DNA from: Pirellulaceae bacterium
Lineage (GTDB): Bacteria; Planctomycetota; Planctomycetia; Pirellulales; Pirellulaceae
Length of the DNA stretch: 34,466 nt
Assembly (NCBI GenBank): GCA_030748485.1
Contig: JASMLW010000620.1
Span: 1-34,466, forward strand
Direction of reading: 5' to 3'
Part shown: piece after piece, positions 1 to 7,069 of the stretch
Layout: each line of letters begins with the position of its first letter
How positions within the stretch are numbered: position 1 is the stretch's first letter
Notes under the pieces: generated by a model
Database searches by the model: none
Told to the model about the DNA's origin: nothing
The model's input: only the letters and a program-made list of their open reading frames with translations
Translations under genes and position numbers: made by a program

Positions 1-2
1 CT

Positions 3-158
3 GACAAGCGTTCGAATACCGTTTCCATCGTGGATGACTCAACGTTGTTTGGAGAATCCGGGATCGTCGCCGCGGACGACGAAGCGACCGCCGCGGCCGG
101 ATCGATGATCGAGACGCATTGTATGTCGTTTCGTATTGGCCCGGTGCTTCACCGCTGA
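3..158 (+). CDS. possible C-terminal fragment of an upstream protein
   Basis: An open frame enters from the left edge of the window and stops with TGA at 156-158, giving 51 residues without a start. The piece reads as a plausible soluble protein tail (acidic, with a DDSTLFGES stretch and an alanine-rich AADDEATAAAG stretch). Codon third positions are mostly G or C, as in the neighbouring genes. No family can be recognised from so little. The other two forward frames close early (frame 2 at the second base, frame 1 near 110), which favours this frame. It could still be chance. Confidence 0.3.
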   Translation, partial: DKRSNTVSIVDDSTLFGESGIVAADDEATAAAGSMIETHCMSFRIGPVLHR

Positions 159-329
159 GGACGAGCGCAATCTGGAGCGGCCGGCGCCCTGCCGGCGACG
201 CTGACTGGATTCTAGCGACCGCTCAAATCGACGGGCGGTTGGCTGACCGCCTTGCATTGGGCCTTCGTTCGCTTATGCTTGGACTTTGCGCAATGTCGCT
301 TGCCATACAGACTTACACTCGCGAAACAG
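159..329. other. intergenic stretch with a short hairpin
   Basis: This is non-coding sequence between the possible upstream fragment and the membrane protein gene. The only structure I see is an inverted repeat, GCCGGC at 180-185 and again at 191-196 around a five-base loop. It could end the upstream transcript but has no T-run. No convincing promoter boxes were found. Confidence 0.3.
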
Positions 330-1964
330 ATGAGCGAGATTCTCTTTCACTACAAGCGCGTCGACCCGACGACGTGGGCCTACTTGTCGTCGCTCCTGAT
401 GATCGGTTTGTTCTTCAAGTTCAACCGTTGCTGGAGTGTTCGAAATCTGGACCTCGTGCTCTTAATGCTGCTCGGTCCCGGCCTGCTGTTGGTCCAACAC
501 GGCCAAGCCACGAAGTACGCAACGGTGGTCGAGTATTCTCAGTTCGAACGCCCCGATGAACCCACCGACCCGATCGACACGCCCACGCCCGCGGCAGGAG
601 ACGTGGTGACTCCAGTGGGAGGCCAGGAGGTCGAGCCGCCAAGCGGCGAAGCGGCAAGCGACCCAAAGACCGATGGGGAATCGGCCGACGAGCCCCCAGA
701 CGCGACAGGCGACAATGACGCGACAGGCGACAATCCCGACAACGGCGCCGCTGGCGAAAGCGTCCCCGCCGATGGTGCAGCCGGCAGTAGCGAATCCGAA
801 TCGCTGACGCCCGTAGAAAAAATCCGCACCGAGTTTGATAAGGCGCAGTCGATCGAACGACTGGGGTTCATCTGGCTGTTGTCCGCAGCGGGACTGTTGT
901 GCATTCGACTGTTGATCGACCCGAACATGGTGCGCCGCCCGTTGCTCGAGCCGAACCTAAACTCACCTGGGCTGTTCTTCCTCTGCCTCTGGCTATTCAT
1001 CTTCTTGATGGCGAATGTGGTGACGAGCCCGGTCGGCGGTGGACAGGAATCATCTGAGACGATCAAGGAAGCGTGGGCCGAATTGCGCGGCGAACTGCTG
1101 GAGGACATCGAAACTCGATCGAGCGGACCGCAGCACGCAGTCCTGATTCTCTTTCCGAGCATTCCCACCGCGCCGCTGGCCAGACCTGATTCATCGGATC
1201 AAGCGACGTTCGTGAATACGGCCCGAGCGCTGGCGATCTGCTCCCACCTGGCCATCGTGTTGGGGATCGCCGGAATCGGGTATCGACATTTTGACAGTCT
1301 GCAAATGGGTGTCGGCGCCGCCACGCTCTATTTGATGCTGCCGTTTACCGCCCAAATGACTGGTCACATCGATCAGTCCATTCCGGGTGCGCTGCTGATC
1401 TGGGCCGTGCTGTTTTATCGTCGACCCGTTTGGGCTGGACTTTTTCTGGGTCTGGCGGCGGGCGGCTATTACTATCCGCTATTTCTGTTGCCGCTGTGGA
1501 TCAGCTTCTATTGGCAGCGTGGCCTGAAGAGGTTCCTGTTGAGCTTCCTAGTGATGCTGGCCGTCCTGATCGGCTTGTTGATCTTCCGCTCGCCCGATTT
1601 CGCCACATTCCTGGCTCACGTGCAGAGCATGTTTGGCCTGTGGACGCCGCTGATGTCCGGATTGGGAGGAATCTGGGGTCTCGGCTGGGACCCGTGGTTC
1701 CGTGTGCCAATTGTCGCCCTGTTCGTCGGGCTCAGCGGCACTCTGGCGATTTGGCCCGCGCAAAAGAACTTGGGAACGCTGCTGAGTTGTTCGGCCGCCG
1801 TGATGGCGGCAACCCAGTTCTGGCACGGGTTCGGCGGGGGCCTGCACCTCGGCTTGTTCATGCCCTTGGTCCTCCTGACATTCTTCCGACCCAACCTGGA
1901 AGATCGCATCGCCCTCGCCGTGCTGGGCGAGGGATGGTTTCCCCGGCGTCGCGCCCCAGCTTGA
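330..1964 (+). CDS. multi-pass inner-membrane protein, possibly GT87/DUF2029-like
   Basis: This 544-residue protein has two N-terminal membrane segments (about residues 20-55), then a long acidic, Pro/Gly/Ala-rich insert (about 70-165, including a perfect DATGDN duplication). At least seven further hydrophobic segments run to the C-terminus. The segment around GLFLGLAAGGYYYPLFLLPLW and a preceding HIDQSIPGALL resemble multi-pass GT-C type glycosyltransferases of the GT87/DUF2029 kind, but I see no firm catalytic motif, so function is unassigned. The frame is open from 252, but the ATG at 330 (MSEILFHYKR) is the more natural start because the 26 residues before it are cysteine- and arginine-rich and look like translated leader. 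The 3' end faces the CoA-binding gene 28 bases away. The family guess is inference; the membrane topology is directly visible. Confidence 0.75.
   Translation: MSEILFHYKRVDPTTWAYLSSLLMIGLFFKFNRCWSVRNLDLVLLMLLGPGLLLVQHGQATKYATVVEYSQFERPDEPTDPIDTPTPAAGDVVTPVGGQEVEPPSGEAASDPKTDGESADEPPDATGDNDATGDNPDNGAAGESVPADGAAGSSESESLTPVEKIRTEFDKAQSIERLGFIWLLSAAGLLCIRLLIDPNMVRRPLLEPNLNSPGLFFLCLWLFIFLMANVVTSPVGGGQESSETIKEAWAELRGELLEDIETRSSGPQHAVLILFPSIPTAPLARPDSSDQATFVNTARALAICSHLAIVLGIAGIGYRHFDSLQMGVGAATLYLMLPFTAQMTGHIDQSIPGALLIWAVLFYRRPVWAGLFLGLAAGGYYYPLFLLPLWISFYWQRGLKRFLLSFLVMLAVLIGLLIFRSPDFATFLAHVQSMFGLWTPLMSGLGGIWGLGWDPWFRVPIVALFVGLSGTLAIWPAQKNLGTLLSCSAAVMAATQFWHGFGGGLHLGLFMPLVLLTFFRPNLEDRIALAVLGEGWFPRRRAPA
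699..734 (+). repeat. 18-bp tandem duplication inside the membrane protein gene
   Basis: Two exact 18-base copies (699-716 and 717-734) encode the residues DATGDN twice. The duplication lies in the acidic low-complexity insert and is in frame, so it changes only linker length. Confidence 0.85.
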
Positions 1965-1992
1965 GCGCGGGTCTGGGCCGCCCTCTGGCCAG

Positions 1993-2352
1993 TCAGCCGA
2001 GGTCGACAATGCTGCACGCCTGGATGGGGTCGAGCCCCAACTGCTCAGCCCGCTCGACCAACTCGGGACTCGCGCTGCCGGGATTCAACCAAAGCTGACC
2101 GCAGCCGCGGTCGGCGATCTCGGAAAGTAACTCCAGGCCGATGTGTGGCGGTAGATATACGCTAATGCGGTCGAGCCGTCCGTTCGGGACGTCCGCCAAG
2201 GTGGGGTAGACTTTGAGACCTGCGATTTCGCCACCCTTCGGATTCACTGGAAAAACTTCGTACCCCTTGCGCAGATGAGCGTGAATCGACTTGTTGCCGA
2301 ACTTGGCCGGGTCGCTGCTGGCTCCCAGTATCGCCACAGTGGGTGCTGTCAT
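1993..2352 (-). CDS. CoA-binding domain protein (YccU-like)
   Basis: This 119-residue protein matches the single-domain CoA-binding family, a Rossmann-like fold related to the N-terminal part of succinyl-CoA synthetase alpha. The N-terminus reads VAILGASSDPAKFGNKS, the nucleotide-binding loop. It is followed by GYEVFPVNPKG, a central DRISVYLPP strand and GCGQLWLNPGSAS, all in the order expected for the family. The length is close to the usual 120-140 residues. I take the ATG at 2352 (MTAPTVAILG); an upstream in-frame start at 2370 would add six residues that are unlike the family. The cellular role of these proteins is poorly known. The gene is alone on this strand and converges with the membrane protein gene. 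Confidence 0.88.
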   Translation of the reverse strand: MTAPTVAILGASSDPAKFGNKSIHAHLRKGYEVFPVNPKGGEIAGLKVYPTLADVPNGRLDRISVYLPPHIGLELLSEIADRGCGQLWLNPGSASPELVERAEQLGLDPIQACSIVDLG

Positions 2353-2404
2353 GGCGCCGTCACAAACCAAGGTGTCTGGGGAGCGTCAAGAGGCGAAGCG
2401 CTGG

Positions 2405-3691
2405 TCACGAACCGCGCCGCACGCTAATCGACTGTCCACTCTTTTGAGTGTCCCACCAGCGACGCCAGGCTACGCGGTTGAACCCGTAACTCTGACCTGT
2501 CAGGTTGACCAGCGCCTGCAGGACGTCCTGGTTGGGAACATCTTGAGCCAAGACGATCGTCTTCGAACCTGTCGACATGCCGCTGCAGGTCGGCTGCGGC
2601 AATCCGGCGATCGAACCGCACGCTCCGCTCGACCCAATCCCGCTGCTGCTGAATGTCGACGTGATCTTGTCCTTCGATCCCTGACGGAACACGAAGTGGT
2701 GACGGCTCACCAGCCGATCAATCAAGGCGGGGATCGCCGACGACTCTTCCATTTGACCAAGCACCACAGCGGCTCGATTGATCTGTCCGTTGTGGTTGCT
2801 CTTCAAAGCCGTAATGAAAGAATCGAGTGTCTTGCCTCGTTGGTTGGCGACAATCTTGCGAGCCGCTTCGTGAAAGACTTCGGTGTCGGGATCGCGCAGT
2901 GAAATGTGGATCAACCCGGCGATCGCATCGTCACTGCCGATCCGCTCCAGCGCTTCCAAATAGATGAACTTCATCGGCCGCGCCGACTCAACCAACCACA
3001 ATTGCATCAAGGCCGGCACGGCTTCCGGGTCTTGCAGTCGATGAAATTGCCGCAATGCGATCGCAAATCGCTTGCGGTTGTTGATGTCTTTTCGCCATTG
3101 TTTGAGCTGGCGGAGCCACTTCTTCTGCCGTTGATTGGCCGCATCCTTTTCCGCCAATACGGTGACTTCCTGCTTCGTTAACCAACGACCCCGGTAGAAC
3201 TGCAGTCCCTCTTCGTCGCGAAACTGGTCGCGCGTTATCCAACGACCGTCGACACGCGAATACCCCAATGCGTGCCGCGCCTTGAGATGATCGGTTTCCA
3301 ACTCAATCACTCGCCGCAGATGAATCTTCCGCGCCGACGTCAGACCGCGATCGGCGCACCACTCGGCCAACCTCCACTGAGCACTCACCGTGTCGGCGAA
3401 CAACGGCGCGATCTGACGATACTCTAATTGGGCGCTCGTCTCCGTCTTTAGCTCGTGCACTCGCTCGCGACCCACGACCAGTCGCACGCCGACCAGCGTG
3501 CGGAACTCGTAGTCGTCGGCGCCCTGGCGATCTCGATTCAGCAAGGCGCCCCGCAAGCGACCGCCGTCTTTCAACAGCAATTCGTCCGCTCCCGCGCTCG
3601 CCGCAACAAGCAGCGCGCCAACCACGATGGCCAGGCGATACCATGGCCTGTGCCTGCGAACAAACGCTGTGGGGGGTGAGTGAATCCGCAT
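2405..3691 (-). CDS. secreted HEAT-repeat-type protein
   Basis: This 428-residue protein has a basic-then-hydrophobic N-terminus (HRPWYRLAIVVGALLVAASAGADE) that looks like a Sec signal peptide, so the mature protein is probably periplasmic or exported. The start of the mature part (ELLLKDGGRLRGALLNRD) resembles the short beta-strand segment found at the front of many planctomycete exported proteins. A helical middle follows, then HEAT-like units such as AVPALMQLWLVES, DAIAGLIHISLRDPDTEV and SAIPALIDRLVSRHH. The C-terminus has an ALVNLTGQSYGFNRVAWRRWWDT motif, a pattern I associate with planctomycete HEAT proteins. I chose the ATG at 3691 because it places the signal peptide at the N-terminus; the frame stays open to 3802. 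The role is likely binding or scaffolding, with no enzyme motif seen. Confidence 0.75.
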   Translation of the reverse strand: MRIHSPPTAFVRRHRPWYRLAIVVGALLVAASAGADELLLKDGGRLRGALLNRDRQGADDYEFRTLVGVRLVVGRERVHELKTETSAQLEYRQIAPLFADTVSAQWRLAEWCADRGLTSARKIHLRRVIELETDHLKARHALGYSRVDGRWITRDQFRDEEGLQFYRGRWLTKQEVTVLAEKDAANQRQKKWLRQLKQWRKDINNRKRFAIALRQFHRLQDPEAVPALMQLWLVESARPMKFIYLEALERIGSDDAIAGLIHISLRDPDTEVFHEAARKIVANQRGKTLDSFITALKSNHNGQINRAAVVLGQMEESSAIPALIDRLVSRHHFVFRQGSKDKITSTFSSSGIGSSGACGSIAGLPQPTCSGMSTGSKTIVLAQDVPNQDVLQALVNLTGQSYGFNRVAWRRWWDTQKSGQSISVRRGS

Positions 3692-3933
3692 TGAAGGGCA
3701 GTCCAAAGGGAACGAGCGACGAAAGCTGATTTCAGTATAGGGACTCGCGGTGACGATCGAAAACGGCTTTTCTGCTGAACTTGGCTGTGGATGTCCAGCC
3801 ACCCGTCCTCAAAAGAGCCAACGAGGGGGGCCCATTGCCGCTTGCGCCAGATTGAACCGATGGTCGTTCTAGTACGAGCCATTAGCGAGAGCCGCAACTC
3901 GGACACGAAATCCCGCCGGCAGTCAGGACCTAC

Positions 3934-4443
3934 TTACCGACGCGCTTCGCGAACAAGGTGAGTCAGTTCGGGAAGGATGATCCTGTCCATCGCCAAATGA
4001 ACGGCCGCTCTCGATCCAGGCATCGTCAGCAACACGGTCCGACCGGCCAGCCCGCCCGCCGCCCGCGATAACATGGCGGCCGCGCCGATCTCCTCATAGC
4101 TGAGCATCCGAAACAACTCACCGTATCCGGGGAGGGGTTTGTCGAGCAACGACGAGACCGTTTCGTAGGTTTGGTCGCGGTGGCTCAACCCGGTCCCGCC
4201 GGTCATCAGGACCACATCGACCGCAGCCTCGTCGCGCAGGTGCTCCAACAATGGAAGCATCCGCGCCGGCTCGTCTGGAATAATCTCCCGCTCCAACACA
4301 CGGTGCCCAGCAGCCGTCAGCAAGTCGACGATCGTCTGACCGCCCGTGTCGGTCTCCAGCGTGCGCGTATCGCTCACCGTCACGACCGCGCAGCCGATCA
4401 CCGTCGGCGCCGACTGGCGATGTTCTTCAGGTACGCTACTCAT
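3934..4443 (-). CDS. moaB: molybdenum cofactor biosynthesis protein MoaB/Mog-like
   Basis: This 169-residue protein belongs to the MoaB/Mog (MoCF-biosynthesis) family, which in Mog adenylylates molybdopterin before metal insertion. The family signatures are in order: VVTVSDTRTLETDTGGQ near the N-terminus, the substrate-binding MTGGTGLSHRDQT loop, the PLPGYGELFR segment and a C-terminal LLTMPGSRAAVHLAMD. The ATG at 4443 is preceded by a good GGAGAG ribosome site six bases away; a longer frame to 4497 lacks one. No other molybdenum-cofactor gene lies in the window, so the gene is isolated. Family membership is clear, but MoaB and Mog cannot be separated by eye. Confidence 0.9.
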   Translation of the reverse strand: MSSVPEEHRQSAPTVIGCAVVTVSDTRTLETDTGGQTIVDLLTAAGHRVLEREIIPDEPARMLPLLEHLRDEAAVDVVLMTGGTGLSHRDQTYETVSSLLDKPLPGYGELFRMLSYEEIGAAAMLSRAAGGLAGRTVLLTMPGSRAAVHLAMDRIILPELTHLVREARR

Positions 4444-4508
4444 CAACTCTCCTTCGCTCGAGCGCTGAGCGATCACCTTCGCGACTGAGTGGATCACCGC
4501 CGATCCGC

Positions 4509-4574
4509 AGTTGGGGCGACGAGAAACTACAATTCTGCCCCAACTGACAACTCGCTGCTAGCTTGAGAGCTAGC
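4509..4574. promoter_or_regulatory. two adjacent inverted repeats upstream of moaB and the DNase I-like gene
   Basis: AGTTGGGGC at 4509-4517 pairs perfectly with GCCCCAACT at 4537-4545. GCTAGCT at 4557-4563 pairs with AGCTAGC at 4568-4574 around a four-base loop. Both lie in the 275-base gap between two divergent genes, where promoters or operators are expected. They could be protein-binding sites or RNA hairpins; no T-run follows either. Confidence 0.4.
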
Positions 4575-4718
4575 TAAACGTCGAACATGGCGTTGAGTTG
4601 AGGATTCGTCTAGCTGTCGGGCGGCCATATCGATTACTCTTCCGCCGATTTTGGCGGCGCGTCGGCGACGATCTCGGTCCGCCGCTGCCGTTGCGTTTTC
4701 GCGCCCAAGGAGGGGCTC

Positions 4719-5711
4719 ATGCGCAAGTTGATTGGTTTGGTGCTCACCGTCATCGCGGCTACGGCCGTTTGGACGTTTTGGAAGCATTACCGGATTGAAG
4801 GCTTGACGACGATCAAGCTGATGAAGCGGGACGAATCGGAATCGGCGGGAGGCTCCTCATACGTCTCGGTCGACGCGCCGGCAGTTGATCGGCAGGGCGA
4901 TTCCATTCGCATCGCTTCGTTCAACATTCAGACGTTCGGCAGTACGAAGTTGAGCAAGCCTCATGTTCTCGCCGCATTGGCGCGGATCGTCCGGCAGTAC
5001 GATGTAATCGCCATTCAGGAAATCCGAGCGAAGGAACAGGACATCCTGCCGCGGTTCATTGCGAAGATAAACGAGGAAGGGTTGAGTTACGACTATGTGA
5101 TCGGCGAGCGACTGGGACGAACTCACAGCAAGGAGCAGTACGCATTTGTTTTCAATCGCGCGAGCGTGGAGGTCGATCGCAACCAGATGTACACGGTGTC
5201 GGATCCCGACGACCTGCTTCACCGCGAGCCATTGGTGGCTTGGTTTCGTGTCCGCGGCCCAGACCCTGAGGCGGCCTTTACGTTCACGCTGATCAACATC
5301 CACACGGATCCCGATGAGGCCGGCTCGGAAGTGGCCGCTTTGCGCGATGTGTTCGACCTGGTGCGCAACGATGGCCGCGGTGAGGATGACGTCATCTTGC
5401 TCGGCGATCTGAACGTCGACGATCAGCATCTGGGTCCGCTCGCGGAGAACGCCAACATTGAGTGGACCGTTTCGGGAACGCCGACCAACACGCGCGGGTC
5501 GGCGCAGTACGACAACGTGTTGTTCGATCGGCTGGCGACGACCGAGTTCACGGGCGTGTCGGGTGTATTCGACTTCCTGCGGGAGTTCAACTTGAGCATG
5601 GACGAAGCGCTGGAGGTCTCCGACCATCTGCCTGTTTGGGCGGAGTTCAGCATCTATGAAGGCGGTGCGGGAGGAAGGGTTGCGGAGCGTCCGCGGACGA
5701 GCGAACGGTAG
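4719..5711 (+). CDS. membrane-anchored DNase I-like endonuclease/phosphodiesterase
   Basis: This 330-residue protein has one N-terminal membrane segment (about residues 4-20) and a linker, then an endonuclease/exonuclease/phosphatase domain (about 62-313). The match to animal DNase I is unusually close: RIASFNIQTFG, YDVIAIQEIR, GERLGRTHSKEQYAF, INIHTD, ILLGDLNVD and SDHLPVW all appear in order. Residues equivalent to the DNase I active site are present: Glu101, Glu130, His195, Asp230, Asn232, Asp265 and His303. No cysteine is present, so the disulfides of animal DNase I are absent. The expected activity is metal-dependent hydrolysis of phosphodiesters, probably DNA, on the outer face of the membrane; this is inference. 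The ATG at 4719 follows an AAGGAGG ribosome site. The gene precedes the vWA gene by 150 bases. Confidence 0.9.
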   Translation: MRKLIGLVLTVIAATAVWTFWKHYRIEGLTTIKLMKRDESESAGGSSYVSVDAPAVDRQGDSIRIASFNIQTFGSTKLSKPHVLAALARIVRQYDVIAIQEIRAKEQDILPRFIAKINEEGLSYDYVIGERLGRTHSKEQYAFVFNRASVEVDRNQMYTVSDPDDLLHREPLVAWFRVRGPDPEAAFTFTLINIHTDPDEAGSEVAALRDVFDLVRNDGRGEDDVILLGDLNVDDQHLGPLAENANIEWTVSGTPTNTRGSAQYDNVLFDRLATTEFTGVSGVFDFLREFNLSMDEALEVSDHLPVWAEFSIYEGGAGGRVAERPRTSER

Positions 5712-5861
5712 CTCAAACGAGGAGCAGAACACCTCAACCTTCCTTGACACTTGGCGAACGGGCCAGTCAGAATGCAGAGAGTGGCGTTTGCGTTTCGCCG
5801 CCAGGGCGCGGGGCTCCCACTTTCGAATATGGACTGACTCCATCTCGAGTCGCACTTCACT

Positions 5862-7010
5862 ATGCAAATCTCCTGTTTCCACTGCGGCAAGACGTTCGCC
5901 ATTCGCCCTGAGCAGCTCGGCCACCGAGGTCATTGCCCGCATTGCAACGGTGAAGTCCAGCTCCCCAAGTCGGAGGACGACTCGGATGCCAAGGCGACCC
6001 CGGCTCAAGGCCGTTGGATGGAGAATTCGCTTTCCACCATGGTGTCGTTGGTGCTGCATTTGGCGCTGGTTATGATTGCGGCGTTCATCACGTTCGGCGG
6101 AGTCGGCGGGGACGGGACAGTCGCCGAAGCGGTGCTGATCGGTGAGCTTCCGTCGGAGCAGTTGAGTACAAATCAGAGCGATGAATTGGACGCCGAGGAG
6201 GTCGAACAAGACGCCTCGGACGTGTCCGACGAATTGGAAGTCGACCCCAGCATCGAGCCGGCGTCCGACACACTATCGGATCAGGCGTTTGCGGTGACCG
6301 CGCCGTCAGCGGGTGGGGACAGTGAGTCGTTCGACATCGGATCGTTGAACGCCGGCGGAGGGTCGATGGCCGGCGGCGGTTGGGACGGCTTGATCCAGTC
6401 GCTTCGCCGCAATGGCCTGGACATCGTCGTCGCCTTCGACAGTACGGGCAGCATGGGCGGCGAGATCCGGCAGGTCAAAGGTCAGATCGGCCGCATCGGT
6501 TCGACACTGGTGAAGTTGGTTCCCAAAGCGCGAATCAGCATCGCCACCTACCGCGACGACAGCGACTCGTACGTCGTCAAGGGTTTGCCGCTAACGAACG
6601 ATATCGAACAGATCGACGCCTATCTGCGGTCGATTACAGCCGGCGGCGGCGGCGATCACCCCGAAGCTGTGCACGAGGGCCTGTCATGGTCGGTGGACAA
6701 GAATGAATTCCGCCCGAAGGCGAGAAAAGTGATCTTGTTGTTTGGTGACGCCCCTCCGCACCCGCAGTTTCTCAGCGAGTGTTTGAGCACGGTCTCCGAC
6801 TTTCGCGGGCAGCAAAACGGCATCGTCAGCACGGTGACGTGCCGAAGCTCGCGTCGCATTCCCGAGTTCATCGAGATCGCGCAGACGGGCGGCGGCGAGG
6901 CGTTTCTAACCGCCGACGAGCGCCAGATCATGACGCAGCTGTTGGTGCTCGTTTTCGGCAGCCGGCACCGCGCCAAGGTGATGGAGGCGTTCGACCTGCT
7001 CGGTCGATGA
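5862..7010 (+). CDS. zinc ribbon - membrane segment - vWA domain protein
   Basis: This 382-residue protein starts with a zinc ribbon (Cys5, Cys8, Cys25, Cys28; pattern CxxC...CPHC). A single membrane segment follows (about 58-80), then a long acidic Ser/Glu/Asp linker (about 85-160), a glycine-rich patch and a von Willebrand factor A domain (about 186-375). The metal-ion-dependent adhesion site is intact: AFDSTGSMGG around Asp193. YRDD and GGGGDHPEAVHEGL, typical of the bacterial metal-binding vWA family, follow. The ribbon is on one side of the membrane and the vWA domain on the other, presumably the periplasm. The likely role is protein-protein interaction at the envelope; no partner is evident. 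The start is the ATG at 5862, fixed by the first cysteine pair; no strong ribosome site is seen. Confidence 0.85.
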   Translation: MQISCFHCGKTFAIRPEQLGHRGHCPHCNGEVQLPKSEDDSDAKATPAQGRWMENSLSTMVSLVLHLALVMIAAFITFGGVGGDGTVAEAVLIGELPSEQLSTNQSDELDAEEVEQDASDVSDELEVDPSIEPASDTLSDQAFAVTAPSAGGDSESFDIGSLNAGGGSMAGGGWDGLIQSLRRNGLDIVVAFDSTGSMGGEIRQVKGQIGRIGSTLVKLVPKARISIATYRDDSDSYVVKGLPLTNDIEQIDAYLRSITAGGGGDHPEAVHEGLSWSVDKNEFRPKARKVILLFGDAPPHPQFLSECLSTVSDFRGQQNGIVSTVTCRSSRRIPEFIEIAQTGGGEAFLTADERQIMTQLLVLVFGSRHRAKVMEAFDLLGR

Positions 7011-7069
7011 GCCGCGTCGCGGCGCTCGCTCTTCCGTCGCAGCCGCCACTCTGCTCCGTCTCAGCCTGC

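Noticed and set aside
2405-3691. possible frameshift in the HEAT-type gene near the Ser/Gly-rich stretch
   Set aside because: The frame is continuous, and the C-terminal ALVNLTGQSYGFNRVAWRRWW motif is in the same frame as the HEAT units, so no shift is needed.
4857-6209. 450-codon open frame on the minus strand
   Set aside because: It lies opposite the DNase I-like gene and the vWA gene, both with clear motifs. Its translation is rich in Arg, His and Gln with no domain, as expected for a shadow in GC-rich sequence.
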